Shown here: positions 36,697 through 44,214 of the stretch, piece by piece
How positions within the stretch are numbered: the stretch's first letter is position 1
Layout of the letters: the number at the start of each line of letters is the position of its first letter
NCBI RefSeq assembly: GCF_019857225.1
Contig: NZ_JAFJSY010000004.1
Span: 1 to 64,000, forward strand
Direction of reading: 5' to 3'
Length of the DNA: 64,000 nucleotides
Source: Streptomyces plumbidurans
GTDB lineage: Bacteria > Actinomycetota > Actinomycetes > Streptomycetales > Streptomycetaceae
Program-made: the position numbers and the translations under genes
Notes under the pieces: model-generated
What the model was told of the DNA's origin: nothing
Databases searched by the model: none
What the model saw: the letters and a program-made list of their open reading frames with translations, nothing else

Positions 36697-37602
36697 TCAG
36701 CTCTGCGCGAGGACCTGCTCCAGGAAGGCCACCGAGTCGACCGCGGGCGAGGCCACCAGGCTGAGGCGGTCCATGACCGCGAGATAGTGGTCGACCTCCT
36801 CGGGCTTGTCCAGGTACAGGGCGCTGGAGAGCTGCTCCAGATACACGACGTCGGGCAGGTCCGGCACGGGGAAGCGCAGCACGGTGACCGGGCCGCCGGC
36901 CGCCGCGTGACCGCCGACGTGGAAGGGCAGCACCTGGAGCGTGACGTTCTGCAGCGCGGCGATGGCGATGAGGTGCTTCAGCTGGTCCCGCATCACGGCG
37001 GCGCCGCCGAGCGGACGGCGCAGCGCGGCCTCGTCCACCACGACCCACAGCTTCGGCGCGCCCGGCCTGGTCAGCAGCTCCTGGCGGGTCATCCGCAGCT
37101 CGACACGGCGCTTGATCGCCTCAGGCGAGCTGATGGGATGGCCGAGCCGGATGACGGCCTCGGCGTAGGCGGGGGTCTGCAACAGGCCCGGGATGAACTG
37201 GACTTCGTACGTCCGGATCAGGGAGGCGGCCTCCTCCAGGCCCAGATGCTGCTCGAACCAGTTCGGGAAGGCATCGCCGTACGCCCGCCACCAGCCGGGT
37301 TCGTTGGCCCGCTGCACCGAGTCCAGATACTCCTGGCGTACGTCGGGCTCCTGGACACCGTAGAGCGTGAGCAGGTCGGCGACGTCGCGGTGCTTGAAGC
37401 CCACGCGGCCCAGCTCCATCCGGCAGAGCTTGGCGTCCGAGGCGCGTATGGCCGAAGCGGCCCTGTCCCGGCTGATGTTGAGGGACTCACGCAGGCGGCG
37501 CAGCCGGGTGCCCAGCATGATGCGCTGCACCGTCGGACCGCCGCGCCGGAGGCTGAGAACGTCGGGGCCCTGGGCGATCGGGTCCGGTTGAAGTGCCGTC
37601 AT
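36697..37602 (-). CDS. WhiJ/Scr1-type HTH regulator with DUF5753
   Basis: This 301-residue protein has an N-terminal Cro-like helix-turn-helix (TRLRRLRESLNISRDRAASAIRASDAKLCRMELGR) and a DUF5753 effector domain (YEVQFIPGLLQTPAYAEAVIR..., ending PDVVYLEQLSSALYLD). Such regulators are abundant in Streptomyces, are usually encoded beside DUF397 proteins, and include the developmental gene whiJ. Here the DUF397 gene lies just upstream on the same strand and an anti-sigma-like ATPase gene is divergent. The ATG at 37602 has GAGGGGA upstream. It probably binds the repeated sites at 38043-38154. Confidence 0.93.
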   Translation of the reverse strand: MTALQPDPIAQGPDVLSLRRGGPTVQRIMLGTRLRRLRESLNISRDRAASAIRASDAKLCRMELGRVGFKHRDVADLLTLYGVQEPDVRQEYLDSVQRANEPGWWRAYGDAFPNWFEQHLGLEEAASLIRTYEVQFIPGLLQTPAYAEAVIRLGHPISSPEAIKRRVELRMTRQELLTRPGAPKLWVVVDEAALRRPLGGAAVMRDQLKHLIAIAALQNVTLQVLPFHVGGHAAAGGPVTVLRFPVPDLPDVVYLEQLSSALYLDKPEEVDHYLAVMDRLSLVASPAVDSVAFLEQVLAQS

Positions 37603-37702
37603 GGTGATCCCCTCGGCCGCCGCACCGGCTGCGTGTGCATGTGTTCGGGACTCACCCAAGGAGAGTAGCACCGTGGCGTCGGACGGCTGCGGTGCGTGAA
37701 GT

Positions 37703-37741
37703 GGCCGGAAGGCGCCGACCGTTGACCGGCGCCTTCCGGCC
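37703..37741 (-). terminator. Terminator after DUF397 gene
   Basis: A perfect 15-bp stem GGCCGGAAGGCGCCG (37703-37717) pairs with 37727-37741 over a 9-base loop. It separates the DUF397 gene from the HTH gene downstream, so the two are probably expressed at different levels. Confidence 0.8.
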
Positions 37742-37761
37742 GTCCGCGGGTGCGCAAGACC

Positions 37762-38004
37762 TCAACGACCGGGGAGTAGGCCGTCGAAGTCGCCGTCCTT
37801 CACACCGCGGACGAAGGCGGAGATCTCGGCACGGGTGTAGACGAGGGCCGGACCTTCGGGGTGGCGGGAGTTGCGTACGGCGACGCTGCCGTCCGGAAGT
37901 GCGGCGAGTTCGACGCAGTTGCCTTCGGGGTTGCTGTGATGGCTCTTGCGCCAGACCGCTCCTCTCAGCTCGGTGGCAGGTATGCCGTTGCTCACGTGCT
38001 GCAT
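37762..38004 (-). CDS. DUF397 protein
   Basis: This 80-residue DUF397 protein contains the family core AVWRKSHHSNPEGNCVELAALPDGSVAVRNSRHPEGPALVYT followed by a helix, FVRGVKDGDFDGLL. DUF397 proteins partner with DUF5753 HTH regulators in WhiJ-like systems and are thought to counteract or modulate DNA binding, somewhat like toxin/antitoxin pairs. The ATG at 38004 has AGAGGC upstream. It is divergent from the ATPase gene, with the operator-like repeats between. Confidence 0.93.
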   Translation of the reverse strand: MQHVSNGIPATELRGAVWRKSHHSNPEGNCVELAALPDGSVAVRNSRHPEGPALVYTRAEISAFVRGVKDGDFDGLLPGR

Positions 38005-38042
38005 CTGGAAGCCTCTTTGAGATGAAGTCGCGATACCGGCTC

Positions 38043-38064
38043 TGCAATTGCATCCTCAATTGCA
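38043..38064. promoter_or_regulatory. Paired TGCAATTGCA-type operator sites
   Basis: TGCAATTGCA (38043-38052) and CTCAATTGCA (38055-38064) have centres exactly 12 bp apart. They lie 39 bases upstream of the DUF397 start. Confidence 0.65.
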
Positions 38065-38120
38065 TCCACGGGTTGTGCCCGGGACGATAGCGCCCGCCTC
38101 GCGCCCCTCGCAAGATCGTC

Positions 38121-38154
38121 TGCAATTGCAGCGGTAATTGCCGATGCACTTGCG
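38121..38154. promoter_or_regulatory. Three phased TGCAATTGCA-type operator sites
   Basis: TGCAATTGCA (38121-38130), GGTAATTGCC (38133-38142) and TGCACTTGCG (38145-38154) repeat at exactly 12-bp intervals, the same spacing as the pair nearer DUF397. They sit about 80 bases before the divergent ATPase gene. Confidence 0.65.
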
Positions 38155-38235
38155 CCCGGACTGACGGGCGTAGCACGATACTTCGCACAGGTGTAGCGCT
38201 CGGTTGTTCTCTCCGCAGGGGTACCAGGGGTCGCG

Positions 38236-38781
38236 ATGTCCGCAGAGCAAGTCGCAGAACCGGCAGACCCCCCACGTATCGAGGCGACTTGGCAGTGGCT
38301 GTGCCGCGCCGTGGACCACATCGGCCGGCCCGGACCCGGGATCAGCTTTCCCCTGGCCCCGCCCTCCGACGACGGCCACGGCCCCGCCCGCTGTTCGGTG
38401 CTCGTCGTGCCGCCGCTTCCCCAATCCGCCCACATCGCCCGCGACTTCATCAGGACGACCCTCGCCGAGCGGGCCGCCCTCGAACACGTCGACGACATCG
38501 CTGTCACCGTGTCGGAACTGCTGAGCAACGCCCTGCGCTACGGCCGCTCGCCCGGCGAGGAGGAGTTGCAGCCCGCGCTCTGGCTCGCCTACTGGGACCG
38601 CTGGTCCTGCGCCGTGTGCGGGGTCACCGACGAGAGCGACCAGGTCCCGGTCCCCGTGGACGCGGAGGAACTCGCCGAGTCCGGGCGGGGGTTGCAGGTC
38701 GTCTCGGCCCTGAGCGACAGCTGGGGCTGGAACCCGCGCGCGGACGGCGGCAAGGTCGTCTGGGCGCTGTTCAGGCTCTGA
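38236..38781 (+). CDS. Anti-sigma-factor-like ATP-binding protein (HATPase_c)
   Basis: This 181-residue protein has the GHKL ATPase fold of RsbW/SpoIIAB-type kinases: N-box VTVSELLSNALRYGRS and the G-box ESGRGLQVVSALSDSWGW, with KVVWALF ending. The first 50 residues are variable. In Streptomyces such proteins are often encoded with WhiJ/DUF397 pairs, as here, and may bind a sigma factor or simply act as regulators. The ATG at 38236 has AGGGG upstream. GGGTAC at 38219-38224 might be a stress-type -10, but its -35 spacing is poor. Confidence 0.88.
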   Translation: MSAEQVAEPADPPRIEATWQWLCRAVDHIGRPGPGISFPLAPPSDDGHGPARCSVLVVPPLPQSAHIARDFIRTTLAERAALEHVDDIAVTVSELLSNALRYGRSPGEEELQPALWLAYWDRWSCAVCGVTDESDQVPVPVDAEELAESGRGLQVVSALSDSWGWNPRADGGKVVWALFRL

Positions 38782-38788
38782 CCCCGGC

Positions 38789-39691
38789 TCATGTCACCTG
38801 CACCGCGGCGCCCGCCCGCCGAGGCGGCTCGGTGCGCAGGCGTGCCGCGTCCCGGCCCGGGGGCAGACCGAAGTGGCGGCGGTACTCGCGGCTGAACTGC
38901 GAGGCGCTGTCGTAACCGACCGCGAAGCCCACGGTCGCGACGTCCTCCGTGCTGCTCATCAGCCGCAGCCGGGCCTCCTGCAGCCGGATCTGCTTCTGGT
39001 ACTGGACCGGTGTCATCGAGGTCAGCGCGCGGAAGTGGCGGTGGAAGGGCGACAGGCTCATCCCGCACATACGGGCCAGGTCCTCCACGCGCAGTACGTC
39101 GGTGTAGTGGTCGCGGATCCAGCGCAGCGCCCGGCCGATCTGGGTGAGGCGGCTGTCCGCCAGGCCGATCTGCCGTACCAGCGCGCCCTGTTCGCCGTTG
39201 ATCAGCCGCCAGAGGATCTCCCGTTCGAGCATCGGGGCCAGCACCGGGATGTCGGCGGGGCGGTCGAGGAGGCGGATCATGCGCACGAAGGCGTCCACCA
39301 GGTCGGCGCCGGCGTCGCTCACCGCCAGGGCGGGGGAGGGGGTCCGGCCGGCCGGGGCGGCGTCCGTCTCCAGGAGCAGCGAGGCGATCGCGGCGGGCCT
39401 GAGGGCGAGCCCGGCGCCGAGTTCGGGCCGCTTTGGGCTCGCCTCGGTGACATGGCCGGTGACCGGCAGGTCCAGCGGCACGACCAGGTACTGCCCGGCG
39501 CGGTAGTCGTAGACGCGTTCGCCCAGGACGATCCGCTTCGCGCCCTGGGCTACGAGCGCGAGCACCGGGTCGGCGACCCCGGCGCGCGGCGGCGTCGGCC
39601 GGTGCTCGGCGGACAGCATCAGCCCGTCGACCGCGGCGGTGGGCCGGTCCACGTGCCGGGCGATCAGGGTGCGCAGTTCATCCAGGGACAC
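38789..39691 (-). CDS. AraC-family transcriptional regulator
   Basis: This 300-residue regulator has an N-terminal AraC_N cupin-type domain (SLDELRTLIARHVDRPTAAVDGLMLSAEHRPTPPRAGVADPVLALVAQGAKR) and a C-terminal double HTH (VEDLARMCGMSLSPFHRHFRALTSMTPVQYQKQIRLQEARLRL...VGYDSASQFSREYRRHFG). The GTG at 39691 matches the family start, but its ribosome binding site is too close, so the exact start is uncertain. It is divergent from an aldo/keto reductase gene, the usual arrangement for AraC_N regulators that control a neighbouring oxidoreductase. Confidence 0.9.
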   Translation of the reverse strand: MSLDELRTLIARHVDRPTAAVDGLMLSAEHRPTPPRAGVADPVLALVAQGAKRIVLGERVYDYRAGQYLVVPLDLPVTGHVTEASPKRPELGAGLALRPAAIASLLLETDAAPAGRTPSPALAVSDAGADLVDAFVRMIRLLDRPADIPVLAPMLEREILWRLINGEQGALVRQIGLADSRLTQIGRALRWIRDHYTDVLRVEDLARMCGMSLSPFHRHFRALTSMTPVQYQKQIRLQEARLRLMSSTEDVATVGFAVGYDSASQFSREYRRHFGLPPGRDAARLRTEPPRRAGAAVQVT

Positions 39692-39861
39692 CCCTCGATT
39701 GAAGACCGCGGACGGTCCTCGCGCAATGCCGATCGCGGACCGGCCCGGGCGACTTCGACAGGATCGTGCAAGAGGGCGACGGGATCGCACTAACAACTGC
39801 CCTGCTCAGCCTGGTTTCCTCGAAGAGTCCCTGCTTCCACGAATCTCCCACGGAGCATTTC

Positions 39862-40944
39862 ATGGCACTCGACTCTTACGTCGGACTCGGCCGCAGCGGC
39901 CTCAAGGTCAGCCCCTTCTGCCTGGGCGCGATGAACTTCGGCGAGGACGGCGGCTTCGGCTGCGGCGTCGAGGAGTCCGAGAAGATCCTTCAGACCTACC
40001 TCGACCACGGCGGCAACTTCGTCGACACCGCGAACTTCTACACCAACGGCCATTCCGAGGCGATCCTCGGCGACTTCCTCGCCGCCCGCCCCGGCGTGCG
40101 CGACCGCCTGGTGCTGGCCACCAAGTTCTTCGGCAACCTCCACCTCGGCGACCCCAACGGCGGCGGCGCGAGCCGCAAGGCGATCATCGGCCAGCTGGAG
40201 GACTCGCTGCGACGGCTGCGCACCGACTACGTCGACCTGTACTGGCTGCACAACTACGACTGGTCGACCCCTCTCGAGGAGACCCTGCGCACCCTGGACG
40301 ACCTCGTCACCGCGGGCAGGATCCGCTACGTCGGCTTCTCCGACACCCCCGCCTGGTTCACCGCCAAGGCACACACCACGGCCCTGCTGCGCGGCTGGAC
40401 CCCCGTGACCGCCCTGCAGATGGAGTACTCCCTGCTGGAGCGCACCATCGAGGGCGAGCTGATCCCGCTCGCACAGGACGCCGGGATGGGCGTGCTGCCC
40501 TGGAGCCCCCTCAAGAGCGGCTTCCTGTCCGGCAAGTACCGCCGCGACCAGACCGGACCCACCGACACCAAGCGGTCCGTCGTCCTCGGCCGGCCCAGCG
40601 AGGCCCAGTTCACGGTGATCGAGGCGCTCGCCTCCGTCGCCGAGGAGATCGGCGCGAGCCCCGCGGCCGTCGCCCTGTCCTGGGTGCAGAACCGCCCCGG
40701 CGTCAGCTCCACCCTCATCGGCCCGCGCACCCTGGAGCACCTGGAGTCCAACCTCGCCGGCCTTGAGGTACAGCTCACTTCGGAGCAGAGGGCGGCTCTG
40801 GATGCCGTATCCGCGCCTATACTGAACTTTCCCCACGACCTCAACCACAGTGTGGGCCCGATGCTCAAGTACGCGGGCGCCACCGTGGACGGACAGACCA
40901 GCGCCGTGTATCCGCCGCTGCTCGAGAGCACCGCCCGCTACTGA
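39862..40944 (+). CDS. Aldo/keto reductase
   Basis: This 360-residue NADPH-dependent (beta/alpha)8 oxidoreductase has the AKR tetrad Asp55, Tyr60 (FVDTANFYTNGHSE), Lys88 (LATKFF) and His130 (DLYWLHNYD). The C-terminal cofactor-binding part reads SSTLIGPRTLEHLESNLAGLEVQL. It is of the AKR11/12-like general-stress type. The ATG at 39862 has CGGAG upstream. Likely controlled by the divergent AraC regulator. Substrate unknown. Confidence 0.92.
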   Translation: MALDSYVGLGRSGLKVSPFCLGAMNFGEDGGFGCGVEESEKILQTYLDHGGNFVDTANFYTNGHSEAILGDFLAARPGVRDRLVLATKFFGNLHLGDPNGGGASRKAIIGQLEDSLRRLRTDYVDLYWLHNYDWSTPLEETLRTLDDLVTAGRIRYVGFSDTPAWFTAKAHTTALLRGWTPVTALQMEYSLLERTIEGELIPLAQDAGMGVLPWSPLKSGFLSGKYRRDQTGPTDTKRSVVLGRPSEAQFTVIEALASVAEEIGASPAAVALSWVQNRPGVSSTLIGPRTLEHLESNLAGLEVQLTSEQRAALDAVSAPILNFPHDLNHSVGPMLKYAGATVDGQTSAVYPPLLESTARY

Positions 40945-41012
40945 GGCGGACGCATCGGCGGTGTGCGGGAGCGCCCGCTTCGAGCGGGTTTCACGGATTC
41001 TGCAGATTCGAG

Positions 41013-41037
41013 GAATGGTGGTCGGCAACCGGGGTAT
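41013..41037 (+). promoter_or_regulatory. SigB-type promoter upstream of the sigma factor gene
   Basis: GAAT (41013-41016), 15 bases, GGGTAT (41032-41037) matches GNNT-N14-16-GGGTAC/T. It is 63 bases upstream of the ATG, suggesting the sigma factor transcribes its own gene. Confidence 0.6.
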
Positions 41038-41099
41038 CCGGGTGCAGGCCGGGCGAAAGACCGGCACAGACGACGCTGATCAATCTGGAGGGGTTCACG

Positions 41100-41942
41100 A
41101 TGACGGCAACGGCCGCGAAGACTGCGGAGCAGACGACGGACGTGCCGGAGATCGCCGACCCCTCCAAGGTCGCGCCCAAGGACGCGCGGGAGCTGTCGAA
41201 GCTGTTCTTCGACCAGCTGGAGGTGCTGGAGGAAGGCACCCCCGAATACCAGTACGCGCGCAACACGCTGATCGAGATGAACATGTCCCTGGTCCGCTTC
41301 GCGGCCGGCCGCTTCCGCAGCCGGGGGCCGGAGGAGATGGAGGACATCGTCCAGGTCGGCATGATCGGTCTGATCAAGGCCATCGACCGGTTCGAGCTGT
41401 CCCGCGAGGTCGAGTTCACCTCCTTCGCCGTTCCCTACATCGTCGGTGAGATCAAGCGGTTCTTCCGCGACACCACCTGGGCCGTGCACGTGCCGCGCCG
41501 GCTGCAGGAGGCCCGGGTCCAGCTGGCCCGCGCCGCCGACGAACTGCGCAGCCGCCTGGGTCGCGTGCCGACCACCAAGGAACTCTCCGAGCTGATGAGC
41601 CTGCCGGAGAACGAGGTCGTCGAGGCCCAGCTCGCCTCCAACGGCTACCGGTCGGCGTCCCTGGACGCGGCGATCAACGGCAGCGAGGACGGCGAGGCCG
41701 CGCTGGCGGACTTCATCGGCGACGAGGACGCGGCCCTCGGCCTGGTCGAGGACTTCCACGCCCTGGCACCGATGATCGCCGAACTCGACGAGCGCGAGCG
41801 GAAGATCATCCACTGGCGCTTCGTCGAGGAGCTGACCCAGGCGGAGATCGGCGAGCGTCTCGGCGTCTCCCAGATGCATGTCTCCCGGCTGCTGTCCCGC
41901 CTGCTGGCCGGCCTGCGCGAAGGCATGCTCAGCACCACCTGA
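41100..41942 (+). CDS. SigB/SigF-family RNA polymerase sigma factor
   Basis: This 280-residue sigma factor of the SigB/F/G subfamily directs stress or developmental transcription. Region 2 contains LVRFAAGRFRSRGPEEMEDIVQVGMIGLIKAIDRFELSREVEFTSFAVPYIVGEIKRFFRD; region 3 includes VPRRLQEARVQL; region 4 is LDERERKIIHWRFVEELTQAEIGERLGVSQMHVSRLLSRLL. The N-terminal 35-residue extension is typical of Streptomyces paralogues. The ATG at 41100 follows GGAGGGG. A SigB-type promoter precedes it. No anti-sigma or anti-anti-sigma gene is adjacent; the ATPase at 38236 and the phosphatase at 62313 are the nearest possible partners. Confidence 0.95.
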   Translation: MTATAAKTAEQTTDVPEIADPSKVAPKDARELSKLFFDQLEVLEEGTPEYQYARNTLIEMNMSLVRFAAGRFRSRGPEEMEDIVQVGMIGLIKAIDRFELSREVEFTSFAVPYIVGEIKRFFRDTTWAVHVPRRLQEARVQLARAADELRSRLGRVPTTKELSELMSLPENEVVEAQLASNGYRSASLDAAINGSEDGEAALADFIGDEDAALGLVEDFHALAPMIAELDERERKIIHWRFVEELTQAEIGERLGVSQMHVSRLLSRLLAGLREGMLSTT

Positions 41943-41957
41943 GCCCCGCACGACCCG

Positions 41958-42000
41958 GGCCCCGGTTGCCCCGCCCGTCACGGGCCGGGCAACCGGGGCC
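41958..42000. terminator. Bidirectional terminator
   Basis: GGCCCCGGTTGCCC (41958-41971) pairs perfectly with 41987-42000 over a 15-base loop, between the convergent sigma factor and YihY-type genes. Confidence 0.8.
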
Positions 42001-42887
42001 TACGTGCACTCCGCCACGGGCACCGGACCATCCGCCGCGTCCCGGGGCGCGGGCCTCGCCAGTTCCGCGTTGAACTGGGCGCCCGCCAGCAGCGCCAGGT
42101 TGGACAGCCACAGCCAGATCAGGAAGATCACGACGCCTGCCAGCGAGCCGTACAGCCGGTGGTAGGTGCTGATGTGGGTCGTGTAGAAGGCGAACCCGAA
42201 CGAGACGGCCAACAGCAGCAGCACCGCCAGGGTGCCGCCCGGCGCCATCCGGCCGACGGGGCGCGACGCCGCGGGGCCCGAGCGGTACAGGACGAGCACC
42301 ATCGCAACGGCGACCGCGGCCACCACCGGCCAGCGCAGCGCGTCCCATGCGGCCTCGGGCCCGGTGCCCAGGTCGAACGCCCTGCTCAGCCGCCGGGCCA
42401 GGCTGCCGGTGAGGAAAAGCGTGAGGGTGGACGTGAGCAGCAGGGAGATCAGCACCAGGGCGGTGACGATGATGCGCGGAGCCGTACGCCACACCGGCCG
42501 GTCCGCGCTGATCCGGTGCATGCCGTGCAGCGCCCGGCGGAAGACGCTCAAGTAGCTGGACCCCGACCACAGGGCCGCCGACCCGGCGAGGATGAGCAGC
42601 GTCCAGGCCGCCGACGACTGTCCGGACAGCTGCCGCAGGGTGGAGCGCAGCAGGGCGCGTGAGGCGACCGGGGCGGCCTGCGACATCCGGTCGATGACCT
42701 CCGGCTTGGCCGTGGGCACGGTCAGACCGATGATCGACAGGATCACCAGCAGCACCGGGAACAGGGCCAGGACCGCGTAGTACGTCAGCGCGGCGGCCCA
42801 GTCGGTGACGTCGTCGTTCCAGACAGACACCGGGGTCCGGCGCAGCGCCGCCCACCAGTGCGCCCGGCGGCCCTCTGCATGATCCAT
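42000..42887 (-). CDS. YihY/virulence factor BrkB-family membrane protein
   Basis: This 295-residue membrane protein has the YihY architecture: DVTDWAAALTYYAVLALFPVLLVILSIIGL at the first span, SGSSYLSVFRRALHGMHRI, and four further hydrophobic segments, ending FLIWLWLSNLALLAGAQFNAELAR. The family was once called RNase BN, which is incorrect, and has no settled function; envelope or transport roles are proposed. The stop touches the terminator stem. The start at 42887 is the first in-frame codon of conserved sequence. Confidence 0.9.
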   Translation of the reverse strand: MDHAEGRRAHWWAALRRTPVSVWNDDVTDWAAALTYYAVLALFPVLLVILSIIGLTVPTAKPEVIDRMSQAAPVASRALLRSTLRQLSGQSSAAWTLLILAGSAALWSGSSYLSVFRRALHGMHRISADRPVWRTAPRIIVTALVLISLLLTSTLTLFLTGSLARRLSRAFDLGTGPEAAWDALRWPVVAAVAVAMVLVLYRSGPAASRPVGRMAPGGTLAVLLLLAVSFGFAFYTTHISTYHRLYGSLAGVVIFLIWLWLSNLALLAGAQFNAELARPAPRDAADGPVPVAECT

Positions 42888-42947
42888 GGGGCGGATGCTC
42901 TCACCTTCGTCGCTCGGCCGGCCTGCCGGGCCGGGACCACGGCAGGC

Positions 42948-44003
42948 TCATGCCCGCCGTGCGGCTCCCGTACTCTCTCGCACGATCACCTGCGGCACGG
43001 GTACCCGCACCGTGCGCGCCGGACCCCCGTCCAGCAGCGCGGTGAGTTCCCTGGCCGCCGTACGTCCGAACTCCACGCTGTCGCGGGACAGGGCCGAGAG
43101 CCACGGCCGGACCATGCGGCACAGGGCCGAGTCCTCCCAGGCCACCACCGAGACGTCGGCCGGTACCGAGAAGCCGAGTTCCGCGGCGGTGGTCATGCCG
43201 GCGACGGCCATCACGTCGTTGTCGTAGATCAGGGCGGTCGGGGGAGCGGGGCGCCCCAGGACCCGGCGGGTGACGGCCGCGCCCTCCGCGTCCGAGTAGT
43301 CGGTGGTCACCGACTCGACCTCGGTCAGGCCCCGGCGCTCGGCCTCGGCACGCAGGGTGCGGACCCGGCGTTCGGTGTGGGCGAGGCCCGGCAGTCCGGC
43401 GATGTGCACGATGCGCCGGTGGCCGAGCCGGTACAGCTCGTCCACGACCGAGGCCATCGCGCCCGCGTCGTCCGCCCAGACCGTCGAAAGACCGGGGTGG
43501 CGTTCGTCGGGCGCGCCGCCGATCACCACGGCGGGCAGTCCGAGTTCGTCGAGGAGGCCGGGGCGCGGGTCGTCGGTGCGGGGGTCCACCACGAGTACGC
43601 CGTCCACGCGGTGCTCGGCCCACCAGCGGCGGTAGACCGCGCACTCGTCGGTGACGTCCTCCACCACCTGGAAGAGCAGGCCGAGATGGCGCTCCGCCAG
43701 CACCTCCTGGATCCCCGAGACGAGCTGGAGGAAGAAGGAGTCCACCCCGAGGGTGTCCGCGGGCCGGGCCAGCACGAAGCCGACCGTCGCCGCGCCCTCC
43801 CCGGACAGCTGACGCGCCGCCGTGCTGGGCCGCCAGCCCAGCTGCTCGGCGACCCTGCGCACCCGGTCGCGGGTCACCTCGGAGACTCCGGGACGGCCGT
43901 TGAGCGCGAAGGAGACCGCGCTCTCGGAGACACCGGCGCGCTGCGCGATGTCCTTCATCGTCGGCCGCCGGGCCGGGGAACGCCTGGCCGGCACCCTGCT
44001 CAC
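42948..44003 (-). CDS. LacI-family transcriptional regulator
   Basis: This 351-residue repressor has an N-terminal LacI HTH (TMKDIAQRAGVSESAVSFALNGRPGVSEVTRDRV, residues about 15-48) with hinge WRPSTAARQLSGE, and a periplasmic-binding-protein-like sugar-sensing domain (VGFVLARP...DGVLVVDPR...NDVMAVAG...VSVVAWED). It is divergent from the sugar importer and glycosidase operon and should repress it until a mannosyl sugar binds. The GTG at 44003 is the farthest upstream candidate; GTG 43991 is also possible. Two operator-like sites lie in the shared intergenic region. Confidence 0.93.
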   Translation of the reverse strand: MSRVPARRSPARRPTMKDIAQRAGVSESAVSFALNGRPGVSEVTRDRVRRVAEQLGWRPSTAARQLSGEGAATVGFVLARPADTLGVDSFFLQLVSGIQEVLAERHLGLLFQVVEDVTDECAVYRRWWAEHRVDGVLVVDPRTDDPRPGLLDELGLPAVVIGGAPDERHPGLSTVWADDAGAMASVVDELYRLGHRRIVHIAGLPGLAHTERRVRTLRAEAERRGLTEVESVTTDYSDAEGAAVTRRVLGRPAPPTALIYDNDVMAVAGMTTAAELGFSVPADVSVVAWEDSALCRMVRPWLSALSRDSVEFGRTAARELTALLDGGPARTVRVPVPQVIVRESTGAARRA

Positions 44004-44023
44004 CCTTTTCTCTGCTGTCGTAG

Positions 44024-44061
44024 CTAATGCGCTTGAGTGCGAGGATGGTAAAGCGCATTAG
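44024..44061. promoter_or_regulatory. Inverted LacI-type operator pair
   Basis: CTAATGCGCTT (44024-44034) and AAGCGCATTAG (44051-44061) are perfect 11-bp inverted copies, 16 bases apart. Each contains the G-C-G-C core with flanking A/T that LacI-family proteins prefer. The pair is 20-60 bases from the lacI start and about 150 bases from the importer start. Confidence 0.7.
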
Positions 44062-44214
44062 TGATCTGTCGCAAGGTCTCGCCCACACCGATCTGACCTG
44101 TACTAATGAGAGGTGAATTTCTTTAGTTGGGGTCAATCCATTGACTTCCCCGGAAGGTGGCGGGCATGGTCCCTGGCGTCACCGCCACCGACCCTTCGAG
44201 GGAGTCGTGTCCCC

